Source: CAVQGZ01 sp963712175 (lineage in GTDB: Bacteria > Actinomycetota > Actinomycetes > Jiangellales > Jiangellaceae). From it: a stretch of 64,000 nucleotides of DNA. How positions within the stretch are numbered: position 1 is the stretch's first letter; each line of letters opens with the position of its first letter. Positions 49,561-57,109 of this stretch are shown in pieces. The DNA lies in contig CAVQGZ010000013.1 of the NCBI GenBank assembly GCA_963712175.1, positions 1 through 64,000 on the forward strand, in the 5' to 3' direction. The notes beneath the pieces are model-generated. The model did no database searches, was not told where the DNA came from, and saw only the letters and a program-made list of their open reading frames with translations. The translations under genes were made by a program, and so were the position numbers.

Positions 49561-50004
49561 ATGCAGATCCTGTCCCCCGTCGCCGGCCGTGCGATGCCCA
49601 TCACCGAGGTTCCCGACCCGGTCTTCGCTGGTCTCATGGTTGGGCCTGGCGTCGGTATCGACCCGGTCCGTCAGGCGGGCACGGCGGTCGCGCCGATCTC
49701 GGGAACCATCGTCAAGCTGCACCCCCACGCCTACGTGATCTCCGGCGACTCCGGCTCTGTCCTCGTCCACCTCGGGATCGACACCGTGCAGCTCAAGGGT
49801 GAGGGTTTCACGCTGCACGCAGCCGAGGGAGCGACGGTCAATGCCGGCGACGCGGTCGTGTCGTGGGACCCGGCCGCCGTGGAAGCAGGCGGCAAGTCCC
49901 CGGCCGTGCCCGTGGTGGCGCTCGAGGGGTCGGCGGACGCACTCAGCGCTGTCGTGGACTCCGGCGAGGTCGCCGCAGGGGACGTCCTCTTCCTCTGGGG
50001 CTGA
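49561..50004 (+). CDS. crr: PTS EIIA (glucose type)
   Basis: 147 aa. The phosphohistidine H70 in SVLVHLGIDTVQLKG and a second His (H56) in KLHPHAYVISG match the Glc-type EIIA active-site pair. It hands phosphate to the EIIB domains. ATG 49561 has an AAGGAG site. Divergent from the EIICBB gene across 271 bp that holds two dyads. A separate EIIA allows sharing among permeases. Confidence 0.95.
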   Translation: MQILSPVAGRAMPITEVPDPVFAGLMVGPGVGIDPVRQAGTAVAPISGTIVKLHPHAYVISGDSGSVLVHLGIDTVQLKGEGFTLHAAEGATVNAGDAVVSWDPAAVEAGGKSPAVPVVALEGSADALSAVVDSGEVAAGDVLFLWG

Positions 50005-50016
50005 GCCAGGACTGAC

Positions 50017-51399
50017 CTATGTGCGGGTCGCCGCCACGCCTGCGCGGCGCGCGGCGATCTGAACCGGGTCCCACACCGGTGAGAACGGCGGTGCGTAGGC
50101 CAGGTCGCTCATCTCGAGCCCGAAGGCTGTCATCTGGTTCCAGACCGCCAGGGCGCAGGCGTCGATCCGCTTGGCCGAGCCCGCTCCGGCACCCACGATC
50201 TGGGCCCCCAGCAGGCGTCCAGTTCCCCGCTCCGCCACGACCTTCACCGTCATCGCGCTCGCTCCCGGCATGTACCCGGTAGTCGTCGTGGACTCGACCG
50301 TGCCCACGGCGACGGAGAAGCCGGCATCGGTCGCCTCCTGCTCACCCACGCCCGTGCGGGCGATCTCGAGGTCGCACACCTTTGTGATGGCCGTACCCAC
50401 CACACCGGGAAAGGCGGCGTAGCCGCCGGCGATGTTCGTGCCGAGGACGCGCCCCTGCTTGTTCGCGTGGGTGCCCAGAGCGATGTGCACCGGCTCCTGT
50501 CGTACGAGGTGAAAGCACTCCACGCAATCACCGGCTGCCCACACACCCTCGTGACCGAGGACCGCTTGGCGTCGATCGACCCGCAGGCCACCGCTGCGCC
50601 CGACCGGGAGGCCGGCCTCACGGGCCAGCAACGTGTTCGGACGCACACCGATGCCGAGCACGACCACGTCCGCGGGCAGTGTCCGCTCCGGTGTCACGAC
50701 ACCGCTGACCCAGCCGTCGTCGTCGACCTCGAACCCTTGAACCGGGGTCTCGGTGCGCACGACGATCCCCATCCGGTCCATCTCGCTGCGCACCAGTGAG
50801 CCCATGTCGGGGTCGAGCGTGGTCATCGGTTGCGCCGCCATGTCCACCACGCACACCTCAAGCCCGCGTCGGTGCAACGCCTCGGCCACCTCGATACCGA
50901 TGTAGCCGGCGCCGACCACGACCGCCCGCCTCAGCTCCCGTCCGGCCAGCAGGCTGTCCAGCAACGACGCGCCGTCGTCCAGCGTCTGCAGGCCGTGGAT
51001 CCCGTCAGCCCACGCCCCTGGAAGGTCGGGCCGAATCGGTGTCGCGCCAGTGGCCAGCACGAGCTGGTCGAAGGGCAGCCGCTGCGTGACGCCGGTGGCG
51101 TTGTCCCGGGTGAGCACCGCTCGCGCACCCAGGTCTACCTGGGTGGCCTCGGTGCCCATACGCAGGTCGATGCCGTTGGCGCGGTGCTGTGCAGGGGTTC
51201 GGGCGACGAGCTGCTGCGGGTCGTCGACGTCACCACCGATCCAGTACGGGATCCCACACGCCGAGTACGACGTCCAGCTGCCTCGTTCGACGACGACCAC
51301 GTCCAGGTCGCGACCCGTCGTCTTCGCTGTTCGAAGGGCTTGCGAGGCGGCGCTCATGCCCGCCGCGTCGGCGCCGATGACCACGATCCGCTCTGTCAC
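50017..51399 (-). CDS. CoA-disulfide-reductase-like pyridine nucleotide-disulfide oxidoreductase
   Basis: 460 aa. Two dinucleotide folds: VVIGADAAGMSAASQALR (FAD) and RAVVVGAGYIGIEVAEALHRRG (NADPH/NADH). The single redox Cys (C48) in SYSACGIPYWIGG places it in the CoADR/Nox/Npsr group, where one Cys acts alone. VWAAGDCVE and a C-terminal dimerisation domain follow. Substrate may be CoA disulfide, a persulfide or O2. GTG 51399 with a leaderless-type box. Confidence 0.85.
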   Translation of the reverse strand: MTERIVVIGADAAGMSAASQALRTAKTTGRDLDVVVVERGSWTSYSACGIPYWIGGDVDDPQQLVARTPAQHRANGIDLRMGTEATQVDLGARAVLTRDNATGVTQRLPFDQLVLATGATPIRPDLPGAWADGIHGLQTLDDGASLLDSLLAGRELRRAVVVGAGYIGIEVAEALHRRGLEVCVVDMAAQPMTTLDPDMGSLVRSEMDRMGIVVRTETPVQGFEVDDDGWVSGVVTPERTLPADVVVLGIGVRPNTLLAREAGLPVGRSGGLRVDRRQAVLGHEGVWAAGDCVECFHLVRQEPVHIALGTHANKQGRVLGTNIAGGYAAFPGVVGTAITKVCDLEIARTGVGEQEATDAGFSVAVGTVESTTTTGYMPGASAMTVKVVAERGTGRLLGAQIVGAGAGSAKRIDACALAVWNQMTAFGLEMSDLAYAPPFSPVWDPVQIAARRAGVAATRT

Positions 51400-51406
51400 G
51401 CTGCGA

Positions 51407-51412
51407 ACGCTA
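51407..51412 (-). promoter_or_regulatory. -10 box of the CoADR-like gene
   Basis: TAGCGT on the minus strand, 7 nt before GTG 51399; divergent with the next promoter. Confidence 0.5.
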
Positions 51413-51424
51413 CGGGGACCGGCC

Positions 51425-51430
51425 TAGCGT
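51425..51430 (+). promoter_or_regulatory. -10 box of the HAD hydrolase gene
   Basis: TAGCGT, 7 nt before GTG 51438; 12 bp from the opposite -10 box. Confidence 0.5.
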
Positions 51431-51437
51431 TCGTGGC

Positions 51438-52217
51438 GTGACCAGTCGACGCGCACCACAGGCATGGCTGACCGACATGGACGGCGTGCTGATCCATGAA
51501 GGAGTGCCGGTTCCGGGGGCCGCGGACTTCGTGGCCCGCATCCGGGAACGTGGGCTGCCCTTCCTCGTGCTCACGAACAACTCGATCTTCACTCGACGCG
51601 ACCTCGCCGACAGGCTCTCGAGCATGGGCATTCGCGTGCCCGAGGAGAACCTGTGGACCTCGGCGGTCGCCACAGCCCGGTTTCTCGGCGACCAGCTTCC
51701 GGGAGGCCGCGCGTATGTCATCGGTGAGGCGGGCCTGACCACGGCCATGCACGAGGTGGGCTTCGTGCTCACCGACATGTCGCCGGACTACGTCGTGCTG
51801 GGCGAGACGCGGACGTACTCGTTCGAGGCGATCACGAAGGCGATCCGGCTCATCGACGCCGGCGCCAGGTTCGTGGCGACCAACCCCGACCCGACAGGGC
51901 CGTCGACGGAAGGTCCCCTGCCGGCCACGGGCTCGGTCGCCGCGCTCATCACGCGTGCGACCGGTCGCAAGGCCTACTTCGTCGGAAAGCCCAACCCCGT
52001 GATGATGCGAGCCGGGCTCAACCAGATCGGAGCGCATTCGGAGACCTCGGCCATGGTGGGCGACCGCATGGACACCGACATCATCGCCGGCCTCGAGGCA
52101 GGGATGGAGTCGATCCTCGTCTTGACGGGCTCGACCAAGCGGGAGGACATCGACACCTTCCCCTTCCGCCCATCACGGGTTCTCGCCTCGGTCGCCGAGC
52201 TCATCGACGAGGTCTGA
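51438..52217 (+). CDS. HAD-IIA family hydrolase (NagD-like)
   Basis: 259 aa. The four HAD motifs in order: WLTDMDGVLI (nucleophile Asp), VLTNNS (motif II), KPNPVMM (Lys, motif III), and GDRMDTDIIAG (motif IV). The C2 cap of NagD-type phosphatases lies between. Acts on small phosphorylated metabolites; substrate unknown. Sits divergently beside the CoADR-like gene. Confidence 0.9.
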   Translation: MTSRRAPQAWLTDMDGVLIHEGVPVPGAADFVARIRERGLPFLVLTNNSIFTRRDLADRLSSMGIRVPEENLWTSAVATARFLGDQLPGGRAYVIGEAGLTTAMHEVGFVLTDMSPDYVVLGETRTYSFEAITKAIRLIDAGARFVATNPDPTGPSTEGPLPATGSVAALITRATGRKAYFVGKPNPVMMRAGLNQIGAHSETSAMVGDRMDTDIIAGLEAGMESILVLTGSTKREDIDTFPFRPSRVLASVAELIDEV

Positions 52218-52236
52218 AGGCCTGACGAGGCGGCTC

Positions 52237-52863
52237 TCACCCCGGGGCCTGATCGAAGACATGGCGGCGCACCCAGGCGTGCATCGCGACCGCCGCCGCG
52301 GCGCCGGCGTTCATCGAGCGGGTCGAGCCGAACTGGGTGATCGACAGCACGGCGGAGCAGGCGTCGACGGCCTGGCCACTGAGCCCAGGGCCCTCCTGAC
52401 CGAGAACCAGGACGCACCGGCGGGGTAGGTCGAAGGTCTCCAGAGGCACAGCACCGGCCACGTTGTCGACACCCAGCATCGGGATGCGCGCGTCGGTGGC
52501 CCAGGCAGCCAGCGCCGCGACATCGTCGTGGTGGCGAATGTGCTGGTAGCGGTCGGTCACCATGGCTCCGCGGCGGTTCCATCGTCGCCGACCGACGATG
52601 TGCACCTCAGCGACCGCGAAGGCGTTCGCGGTTCGCACGACCGAGCCGATGTTGAAGTCGTGGCCGAAGTTCTCGACGGCGACGTGCAGGGGATGCCTGG
52701 TCCGGTCCAGGTCAGCGACGATCGCCTCGCGTCTCCAGTAGCGGTAGCGGTCCACGACGTTGCGGGAGTCGCCACCGGCCAGCAGGTCGGGGTCGAAGCG
52801 CGGGTCGTGCGGCCAGGGCCCTTCCCACGGGCCAACGCCGGCCCGCTCGCCGCTCTCGCTCAC
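52237..52863 (-). CDS. TrmH/SpoU family RNA 2'-O-methyltransferase
   Basis: 208 aa. SPOUT knot motifs: VENFGHDFNIGSVVRTANAFAV (motif 1), LVLGQEGPGLSGQAVDAC (motif 2), TQFGSTRSMNAGAAAAVAMHAWVRR (motif 3). It would methylate ribose in tRNA or rRNA using AdoMet. The position is not deducible. GTG 52863 is preferred to 52899 because GGAG lies upstream and the family begins nearby. Confidence 0.88.
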   Translation of the reverse strand: MSESGERAGVGPWEGPWPHDPRFDPDLLAGGDSRNVVDRYRYWRREAIVADLDRTRHPLHVAVENFGHDFNIGSVVRTANAFAVAEVHIVGRRRWNRRGAMVTDRYQHIRHHDDVAALAAWATDARIPMLGVDNVAGAVPLETFDLPRRCVLVLGQEGPGLSGQAVDACSAVLSITQFGSTRSMNAGAAAAVAMHAWVRRHVFDQAPG

Positions 52864-52958
52864 GATGGCTGCTCCGCTGCCTGCTCTGTGGCCACGCACG
52901 ATCTCAACACACCGCCGTCGTGCGACGCGCCCTGGATCACTGCGGGAGGGCGTCCTCG

Positions 52959-52964
52959 TAGCCT
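52959..52964 (+). promoter_or_regulatory. -10 box of the DUF368 gene
   Basis: TAGCCT, 6 nt before GTG 52971. Confidence 0.5.
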
Positions 52965-52970
52965 GTCGGT

Positions 52971-53897
52971 GTGCTGGCTGCCGTGGTGAACGTCGTTCGT
53001 GGTGCGCTCATCGGATTCGCCGAAGTCGTGCCCGGCGTCAGCGGAGGCACCATCGCCCTGATCATCGGGCTCTACGAGACGCTCATCCGCTCCGCCGCGT
53101 CGTTCGTCCAAGGCCTGCTGGCTCTGCTTCGCCGACGACCCGAGCAGGCCAAGGTGCTCATCGCCGCGGTGCACTGGCGCGTCGTCGTCCCGGTCCTGAT
53201 GGGTATGGGGGCGGCCATCGTCATCGGGGCAGCTCTGCTCGAGCCCCTGGTCGAGGACTACCCCACGGCGACCCGCTCCGTCTTCTTCGGCCTCGTCGTC
53301 GTGGGTATCTCGGTGCCGGCACGCATGGTGGGTCGGTGGGACGCGCGAGCTCTCGCCATCGCGGCCGTGGCTGCGGCCGCGGCCTTCGTGCTCACTGGTC
53401 TCCCCCCGACCACGGTTGACGACCCCAGCCTGCTGCTGGTTGCAGCCGCCGGTGCGGTCGCCGTCTGCGCGCTCGTGCTGCCGGGTGTGTCCGGGTCGTT
53501 CCTGCTGCTCAGCGTCGGGCTCTACGAGCCAACGATCATGGCCGTGAACGATCGCGACCTCGCCTACCTCTCCGCGTTCGCCCTCGGAGCCGCGATCGGA
53601 CTCGCCTCCTTCGTGCTGCTGCTGCAGTGGTTGCTGAGCCACCGCCCCCGAATCACGCTCGTCGTGCTCACGGGGCTGATGGCCGGCTCGCTCCGCGCGC
53701 TCTGGCCGTGGCAGGACGACGACCGCACGCTGCTGGCTCCGCAGGGGGATCTGCTCGCAGCCATCGGTCTGGCCCTGGCCGGCGCGGGCATCATTCTCGC
53801 GCTCATCTGGGCCGAGCGGCGTCTCTCAGCAGCGCTGCCGGACGTCGAGATCGACGAGGCGGCCGCTCATTCGAGCCCGAGGTCAGCCAGCGAGTAG
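52971..53897 (+). CDS. DUF368 membrane protein (polyprenyl-phosphate translocase type)
   Basis: 308 aa with about eight helices. The internal repeat carries AEVVPGVSGGTIALIIGLYE and ALVLPGVSGSFLLLSVGLYE, the DUF368 signature. DUF368 proteins (PopT) were shown to recycle undecaprenyl phosphate across the membrane for cell-wall synthesis; that role is assumed here. GTG start, leaderless pattern. Its last 31 bp overlap the 3' end of pyrE on the other strand. Confidence 0.9.
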   Translation: MLAAVVNVVRGALIGFAEVVPGVSGGTIALIIGLYETLIRSAASFVQGLLALLRRRPEQAKVLIAAVHWRVVVPVLMGMGAAIVIGAALLEPLVEDYPTATRSVFFGLVVVGISVPARMVGRWDARALAIAAVAAAAAFVLTGLPPTTVDDPSLLLVAAAGAVAVCALVLPGVSGSFLLLSVGLYEPTIMAVNDRDLAYLSAFALGAAIGLASFVLLLQWLLSHRPRITLVVLTGLMAGSLRALWPWQDDDRTLLAPQGDLLAAIGLALAGAGIILALIWAERRLSAALPDVEIDEAAAHSSPRSASE

Positions 53898-54421
53898 GCG
53901 CTCAGGTAGTCGAGGCCGGCCGCACGAACAGCCTCGCCAGCACCTCGGTCGACCATGACGGCCACCGCAGTGACCTCGGCCCCTGCCTCGCGCAGGGCCT
54001 GGACGGCAGTCAGGACGCTGCCACCGGTGGTCGAGGTGTCCTCGACCGCGATGACGGGCCGGCCCGCAACGTCCGGGCCCTCGATGCGCCGCTGCAGCCC
54101 GTGTTCCTTGCCCTCTTTCCTCACGACGAACGCGTCGAGCCGGCGGCCCTGTGCCGACGCCGCATGCATCATGGCCGTCGCGACGGGATCTGCGCCCAGG
54201 GTGAGCCCGCCGACAGCACTCGCGGCATAGCCCGACACCACGTCGAGCATCACCGACCCGACCAGGGGAGCTGCCTCACCGTCGAGCGTCACCCGGCGCA
54301 GGTCGACGTAGTAGTCCGCCTCCAGGCCTGAGGACAGCACGACGCGACCGGGTACGACTGCCTTGTCGACGATCTGCTCGCGCAACCGGTACCACTCGAT
54401 CGCCTTGGGCTGCTCGCTCAT
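53867..54421 (-). CDS. pyrE: PyrE, orotate phosphoribosyltransferase
   Basis: 184 aa. PRPP loop VIAVEDTSTTGGSVLTAVQALREAG; orotate-side features SSGLEADYYVDLRRVTL and AFVVRKEGKEHG. Makes OMP in pyrimidine synthesis. ATG 54421 overlaps the SDR stop (ATGA), so translation is coupled to it. 31-bp antisense overlap with DUF368. Confidence 0.94.
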   Translation of the reverse strand: MSEQPKAIEWYRLREQIVDKAVVPGRVVLSSGLEADYYVDLRRVTLDGEAAPLVGSVMLDVVSGYAASAVGGLTLGADPVATAMMHAASAQGRRLDAFVVRKEGKEHGLQRRIEGPDVAGRPVIAVEDTSTTGGSVLTAVQALREAGAEVTAVAVMVDRGAGEAVRAAGLDYLSAYSLADLGLE

Positions 54422-55176
54422 CGCGTTCCCCTCGTTCGAATCCGATGGATCGTCTCGTACGGAGCATTGCGTGCCAGCCCCGCCACAGCCTTGTACCGAG
54501 CGCTCGGCACGTGGACCACTCGCCCCTTCTCCCACGCCCGCAGCGTCCGCGCGACCACGTCGTCGGCATCGAGCCATGCCGCTGACGGGAACGCGTCGGC
54601 GTTGATCCCCGCACGCTCGTGGAACTCCGTGCGCACGTAGCCGGGCGCCAACGCCATGACGCGAACCCCAGTCGGGGCCACCTGCCGGGCAACGGCCTGG
54701 CTGAACGTGGTCACCCACGCCTTGTGGGCGCTGTACGTGCCCAGCGGCATCCACCCCGCGATCGAGGCAACGTTGATGACACCGCCCGAGCGACGAGCGG
54801 TCATCGGTCCGAGTGCGGCATGGGTCAGTACCAGGGTGGCGCGCACGTGCAGGTCGAGCATCGATTCCTCGTCGGCCAGGTCGTTGGCCAGGAAGGGCTT
54901 GCGCAAGGCGTTCCCAGCGTTGTTGACCAGCAGGTCCACGGGGTGGTCGGCATGGCTCAGGCGGTCAGCCACGCGCTGCAGCTGCCCCCGGTCGGTCAGG
55001 TCGGCGGGCAGGACCTCGACCTGGCATCCGAACCGGTGGACGAGGTCGGCAGCCAGGGCGTCGAGCCGCTCACGGTCACGGGCCACCACGACGACGTCAT
55101 AGCCGGTGGCGGCGAGCCGGGTCGCGAACGAACGTCCCAGGCCGGCGCTGGCACCTGTCACCACAGCGGTAGGCAC
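54418..55176 (-). CDS. Short-chain dehydrogenase/reductase
   Basis: 252 aa classical SDR. TGASAGLGRSFA (cofactor loop), LVNNAGNAL, catalytic Ser in NVASIAG, YxxxK as TYSAHKAW, and VMALAPGYVRTEF. ARDRER after strand 2 favours NADPH. The C-terminus resembles family members with a membrane-associated cap. Substrate unknown. Co-transcribed with pyrE. Confidence 0.88.
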   Translation of the reverse strand: MPTAVVTGASAGLGRSFATRLAATGYDVVVVARDRERLDALAADLVHRFGCQVEVLPADLTDRGQLQRVADRLSHADHPVDLLVNNAGNALRKPFLANDLADEESMLDLHVRATLVLTHAALGPMTARRSGGVINVASIAGWMPLGTYSAHKAWVTTFSQAVARQVAPTGVRVMALAPGYVRTEFHERAGINADAFPSAAWLDADDVVARTLRAWEKGRVVHVPSARYKAVAGLARNAPYETIHRIRTRGTR

Positions 55177-55184
55177 GGCTCGAC

Positions 55185-55190
55185 ACTGTA
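55185..55190 (-). promoter_or_regulatory. -10 box of the SDR-pyrE unit
   Basis: TACAGT on the minus strand, 8 nt before GTG 55176. Confidence 0.45.
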
Positions 55191-55198
55191 GGCGGCGC

Positions 55199-55204
55199 TA
55201 GCGT
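55199..55204 (+). promoter_or_regulatory. -10 box of the PLP aminotransferase
   Basis: TAGCGT, 8 nt before GTG 55213; 8 bp from the divergent -10 box. Confidence 0.48.
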
Positions 55205-55212
55205 GGGGTGAC

Positions 55213-56436
55213 GTGACCCCTGGCTCCGCACCTCGGCCTTCGCTCGCCCCCGCCTCACGTATCGCTGGTCTGGGCGAGACGATCTTCGCGGAGATGTCGG
55301 CCCTCGCCGTCTCGACCGGGTCGGTGAATCTCGGGCAGGGCTTCCCCGATTCCGACGGGCCTCCCGCGCTGCTCCAGGCTGCTCAGCAGGCGATCGCCGA
55401 CGGACACAACCAGTACCCGCCTGGGCTCGGGATCCCCGAGCTGCGGGGCGCGATCGCCCAGCACCAGCAGCGGCACTACGGCGTGACCCTGGACCCCGAC
55501 ACCGACGTGCTCGTCACGACCGGTGCGACGGAGGCCCTGACCGCAGCACTGCTCGCCTTCGTCGAACCCGGCGACGACGTGGTGGCGCTCGAGCCGTTCT
55601 TCGACTCCTACCCGGCCGCGGTCCAGCTGGCAGGAGGACGGCTTCGAGGGGTTGTCCTCGAGCCTCCCGACTTCGGTCTGGACGTGGAGCGCCTGCGGGC
55701 GGCGGTGACCGATCGCACCCGTGTGCTGGTGCTCAACAGCCCGCACAACCCGACCGGCGCCGTGCTCTCGCGTGACGAGCTGACCGCGGTGGCTGCAGTC
55801 GCGACCGAGCGCGACCTGCTGGTCATCGCCGACGAGGTGTACGAGCACCTCACATACGACGGCGTCGAGCACGTCCCGATCAGCTCGCTGCCCGGCATGC
55901 GCGAGCGAACGATCACCGCCAGCTCAGCCGGCAAGACCTTCTCGGTCACAGGGTGGAAGATCGGCTGGCTCACCGGTCCGGAGGCGCTCGTGCGGGCTGT
56001 TCGAGCAGTCAAGCAGTACCTCTCCTACGTGTCCGGCGCACCGTTCCAGCCCGCCGTCGCCCAGGCGCTCACGACCCAGGACGCCTGGGTAGCCGACCTG
56101 CGCGCATCGCTGCAGCACCGTCGGGACCTCCTGGTCGGTGGACTCCGAGAACTCGGTCTGGAGACGTACACGCCCGCGGGGACCTACTTCGCGATCTCCG
56201 ATGTACGTTCGTGGGGCTACGCGGACGCAGCACGGCTCGCTCGCGAGCTGCCGGCCAGGGCCGGTGTGGTGACGATCCCGTGCTCGGCCTTCTACGACCG
56301 TCACCGCCCGGCTGAGGACACGACGGGGAGGTCTCTGGTTCGATGGACGTTCAGCAAGGCGGAACCGACGCTGACCCAGGCGCTGCGGCGACTGGCGGCG
56401 GCGAGCAGCGAGGTCAGGGCAGCCGCGTCTGGCTGA
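55213..56436 (+). CDS. Class I/II PLP-dependent aminotransferase (DapC/kynurenine-aminotransferase-like)
   Basis: 407 aa. VNLGQGFPDSDGPP opens the enzyme; VTTGATEALTAALLAF binds phosphate, NSPHNPTGAVLS and VIADEVYEHLTYDG position the ring, and the Lys in SSAGKTFSVTGWKIG is the Schiff base. Sequence type matches actinobacterial enzymes annotated as succinyldiaminopimelate or kynurenine-type aminotransferase. The 3' end encodes the start of the AMIN-like gene in another frame. Confidence 0.88.
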   Translation: MTPGSAPRPSLAPASRIAGLGETIFAEMSALAVSTGSVNLGQGFPDSDGPPALLQAAQQAIADGHNQYPPGLGIPELRGAIAQHQQRHYGVTLDPDTDVLVTTGATEALTAALLAFVEPGDDVVALEPFFDSYPAAVQLAGGRLRGVVLEPPDFGLDVERLRAAVTDRTRVLVLNSPHNPTGAVLSRDELTAVAAVATERDLLVIADEVYEHLTYDGVEHVPISSLPGMRERTITASSAGKTFSVTGWKIGWLTGPEALVRAVRAVKQYLSYVSGAPFQPAVAQALTTQDAWVADLRASLQHRRDLLVGGLRELGLETYTPAGTYFAISDVRSWGYADAARLARELPARAGVVTIPCSAFYDRHRPAEDTTGRSLVRWTFSKAEPTLTQALRRLAAASSEVRAAASG

Positions 56437-57056
56437 TCGTCGCCATCGGGGTCGCGCTTGTCGCGACGCTGGTCCTGGTCGTCATCATGCTGAGCAGCGA
56501 CGCCGGCGGCCCTGCTGCGGAACCGACGCCCACGGTCACGACTGCGCCCACCCCGAGCACCGCGCCGACCCCCACCCCGACGCCCACGCCGAGCGAGACC
56601 GCGACCCCCTCACCGCTGCCTGGGGCGAGCCTCGGACCGTTCACCGGGGGTAGCCAACCGGGCGTCGAGGGCACGTGGATCGCTGACGTCCGAGCGGCCG
56701 GTCAGGACGGCTTCGACAGAGTCGTCGTCGAGTTCACCGGGGTCGTGCCCACCTACCGGGTGGACTACGCCGACCCACCATTCGTCGCTGTGAACGACGA
56801 GACGGTCGAGGTCGCCGGGACGGCCTTCCTCCGCGTTCGCATGGACGGCACATCCACCTTCAACCTGGACGACGGGGTCCCCGTCTACGACGGCCCCAAG
56901 CGCGTGGTGAGCGACACCACGGTGGTCACCGAGGTCGTCGACGTCGAGGACTTCGAGGGTGTCGTCGTGTGGGTGATCGGTCTGGACGCGACGTCCCCAG
57001 CGCGCGTGTCGACCCTGCAGGACCCCGGCCGACTCGTCATCGACGTCGAGCACTGA
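56343..57056 (+). CDS. AMIN-like domain membrane-anchored protein
   Basis: 237 aa. A short Gly-rich N-terminus, a single membrane helix (VWLIVAIGVALVATLVLVVIML), a Pro/Thr-rich linker and an extracytoplasmic AMIN-like domain (GFDRVVVEFTGVVPTYRVDYA, then PGRLVIDVEH). AMIN-type domains bind envelope components; function unknown. ATG 56343 lies inside the aminotransferase gene, 94 bp before its stop; it is the only standard start that keeps the helix. GGGAGG is about 11 nt upstream. Confidence 0.72.
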   Translation: MDVQQGGTDADPGAAATGGGEQRGQGSRVWLIVAIGVALVATLVLVVIMLSSDAGGPAAEPTPTVTTAPTPSTAPTPTPTPTPSETATPSPLPGASLGPFTGGSQPGVEGTWIADVRAAGQDGFDRVVVEFTGVVPTYRVDYADPPFVAVNDETVEVAGTAFLRVRMDGTSTFNLDDGVPVYDGPKRVVSDTTVVTEVVDVEDFEGVVVWVIGLDATSPARVSTLQDPGRLVIDVEH

Positions 57057-57109
57057 CGGGCAGTCTCGCGGCGCCGCGCGGCGCGGATCTGATGATCTGC
57101 CCGGTCAGT
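57052..57109. terminator. Bidirectional terminator between the AMIN-like gene and clpB
   Basis: ACTGACGGGCAG (57052-57063) pairs with CTGCCCGGTCAGT (57097-57109) with one bulged base; the stem includes both stop codons and encloses further GC-rich dyads. Confidence 0.75.
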
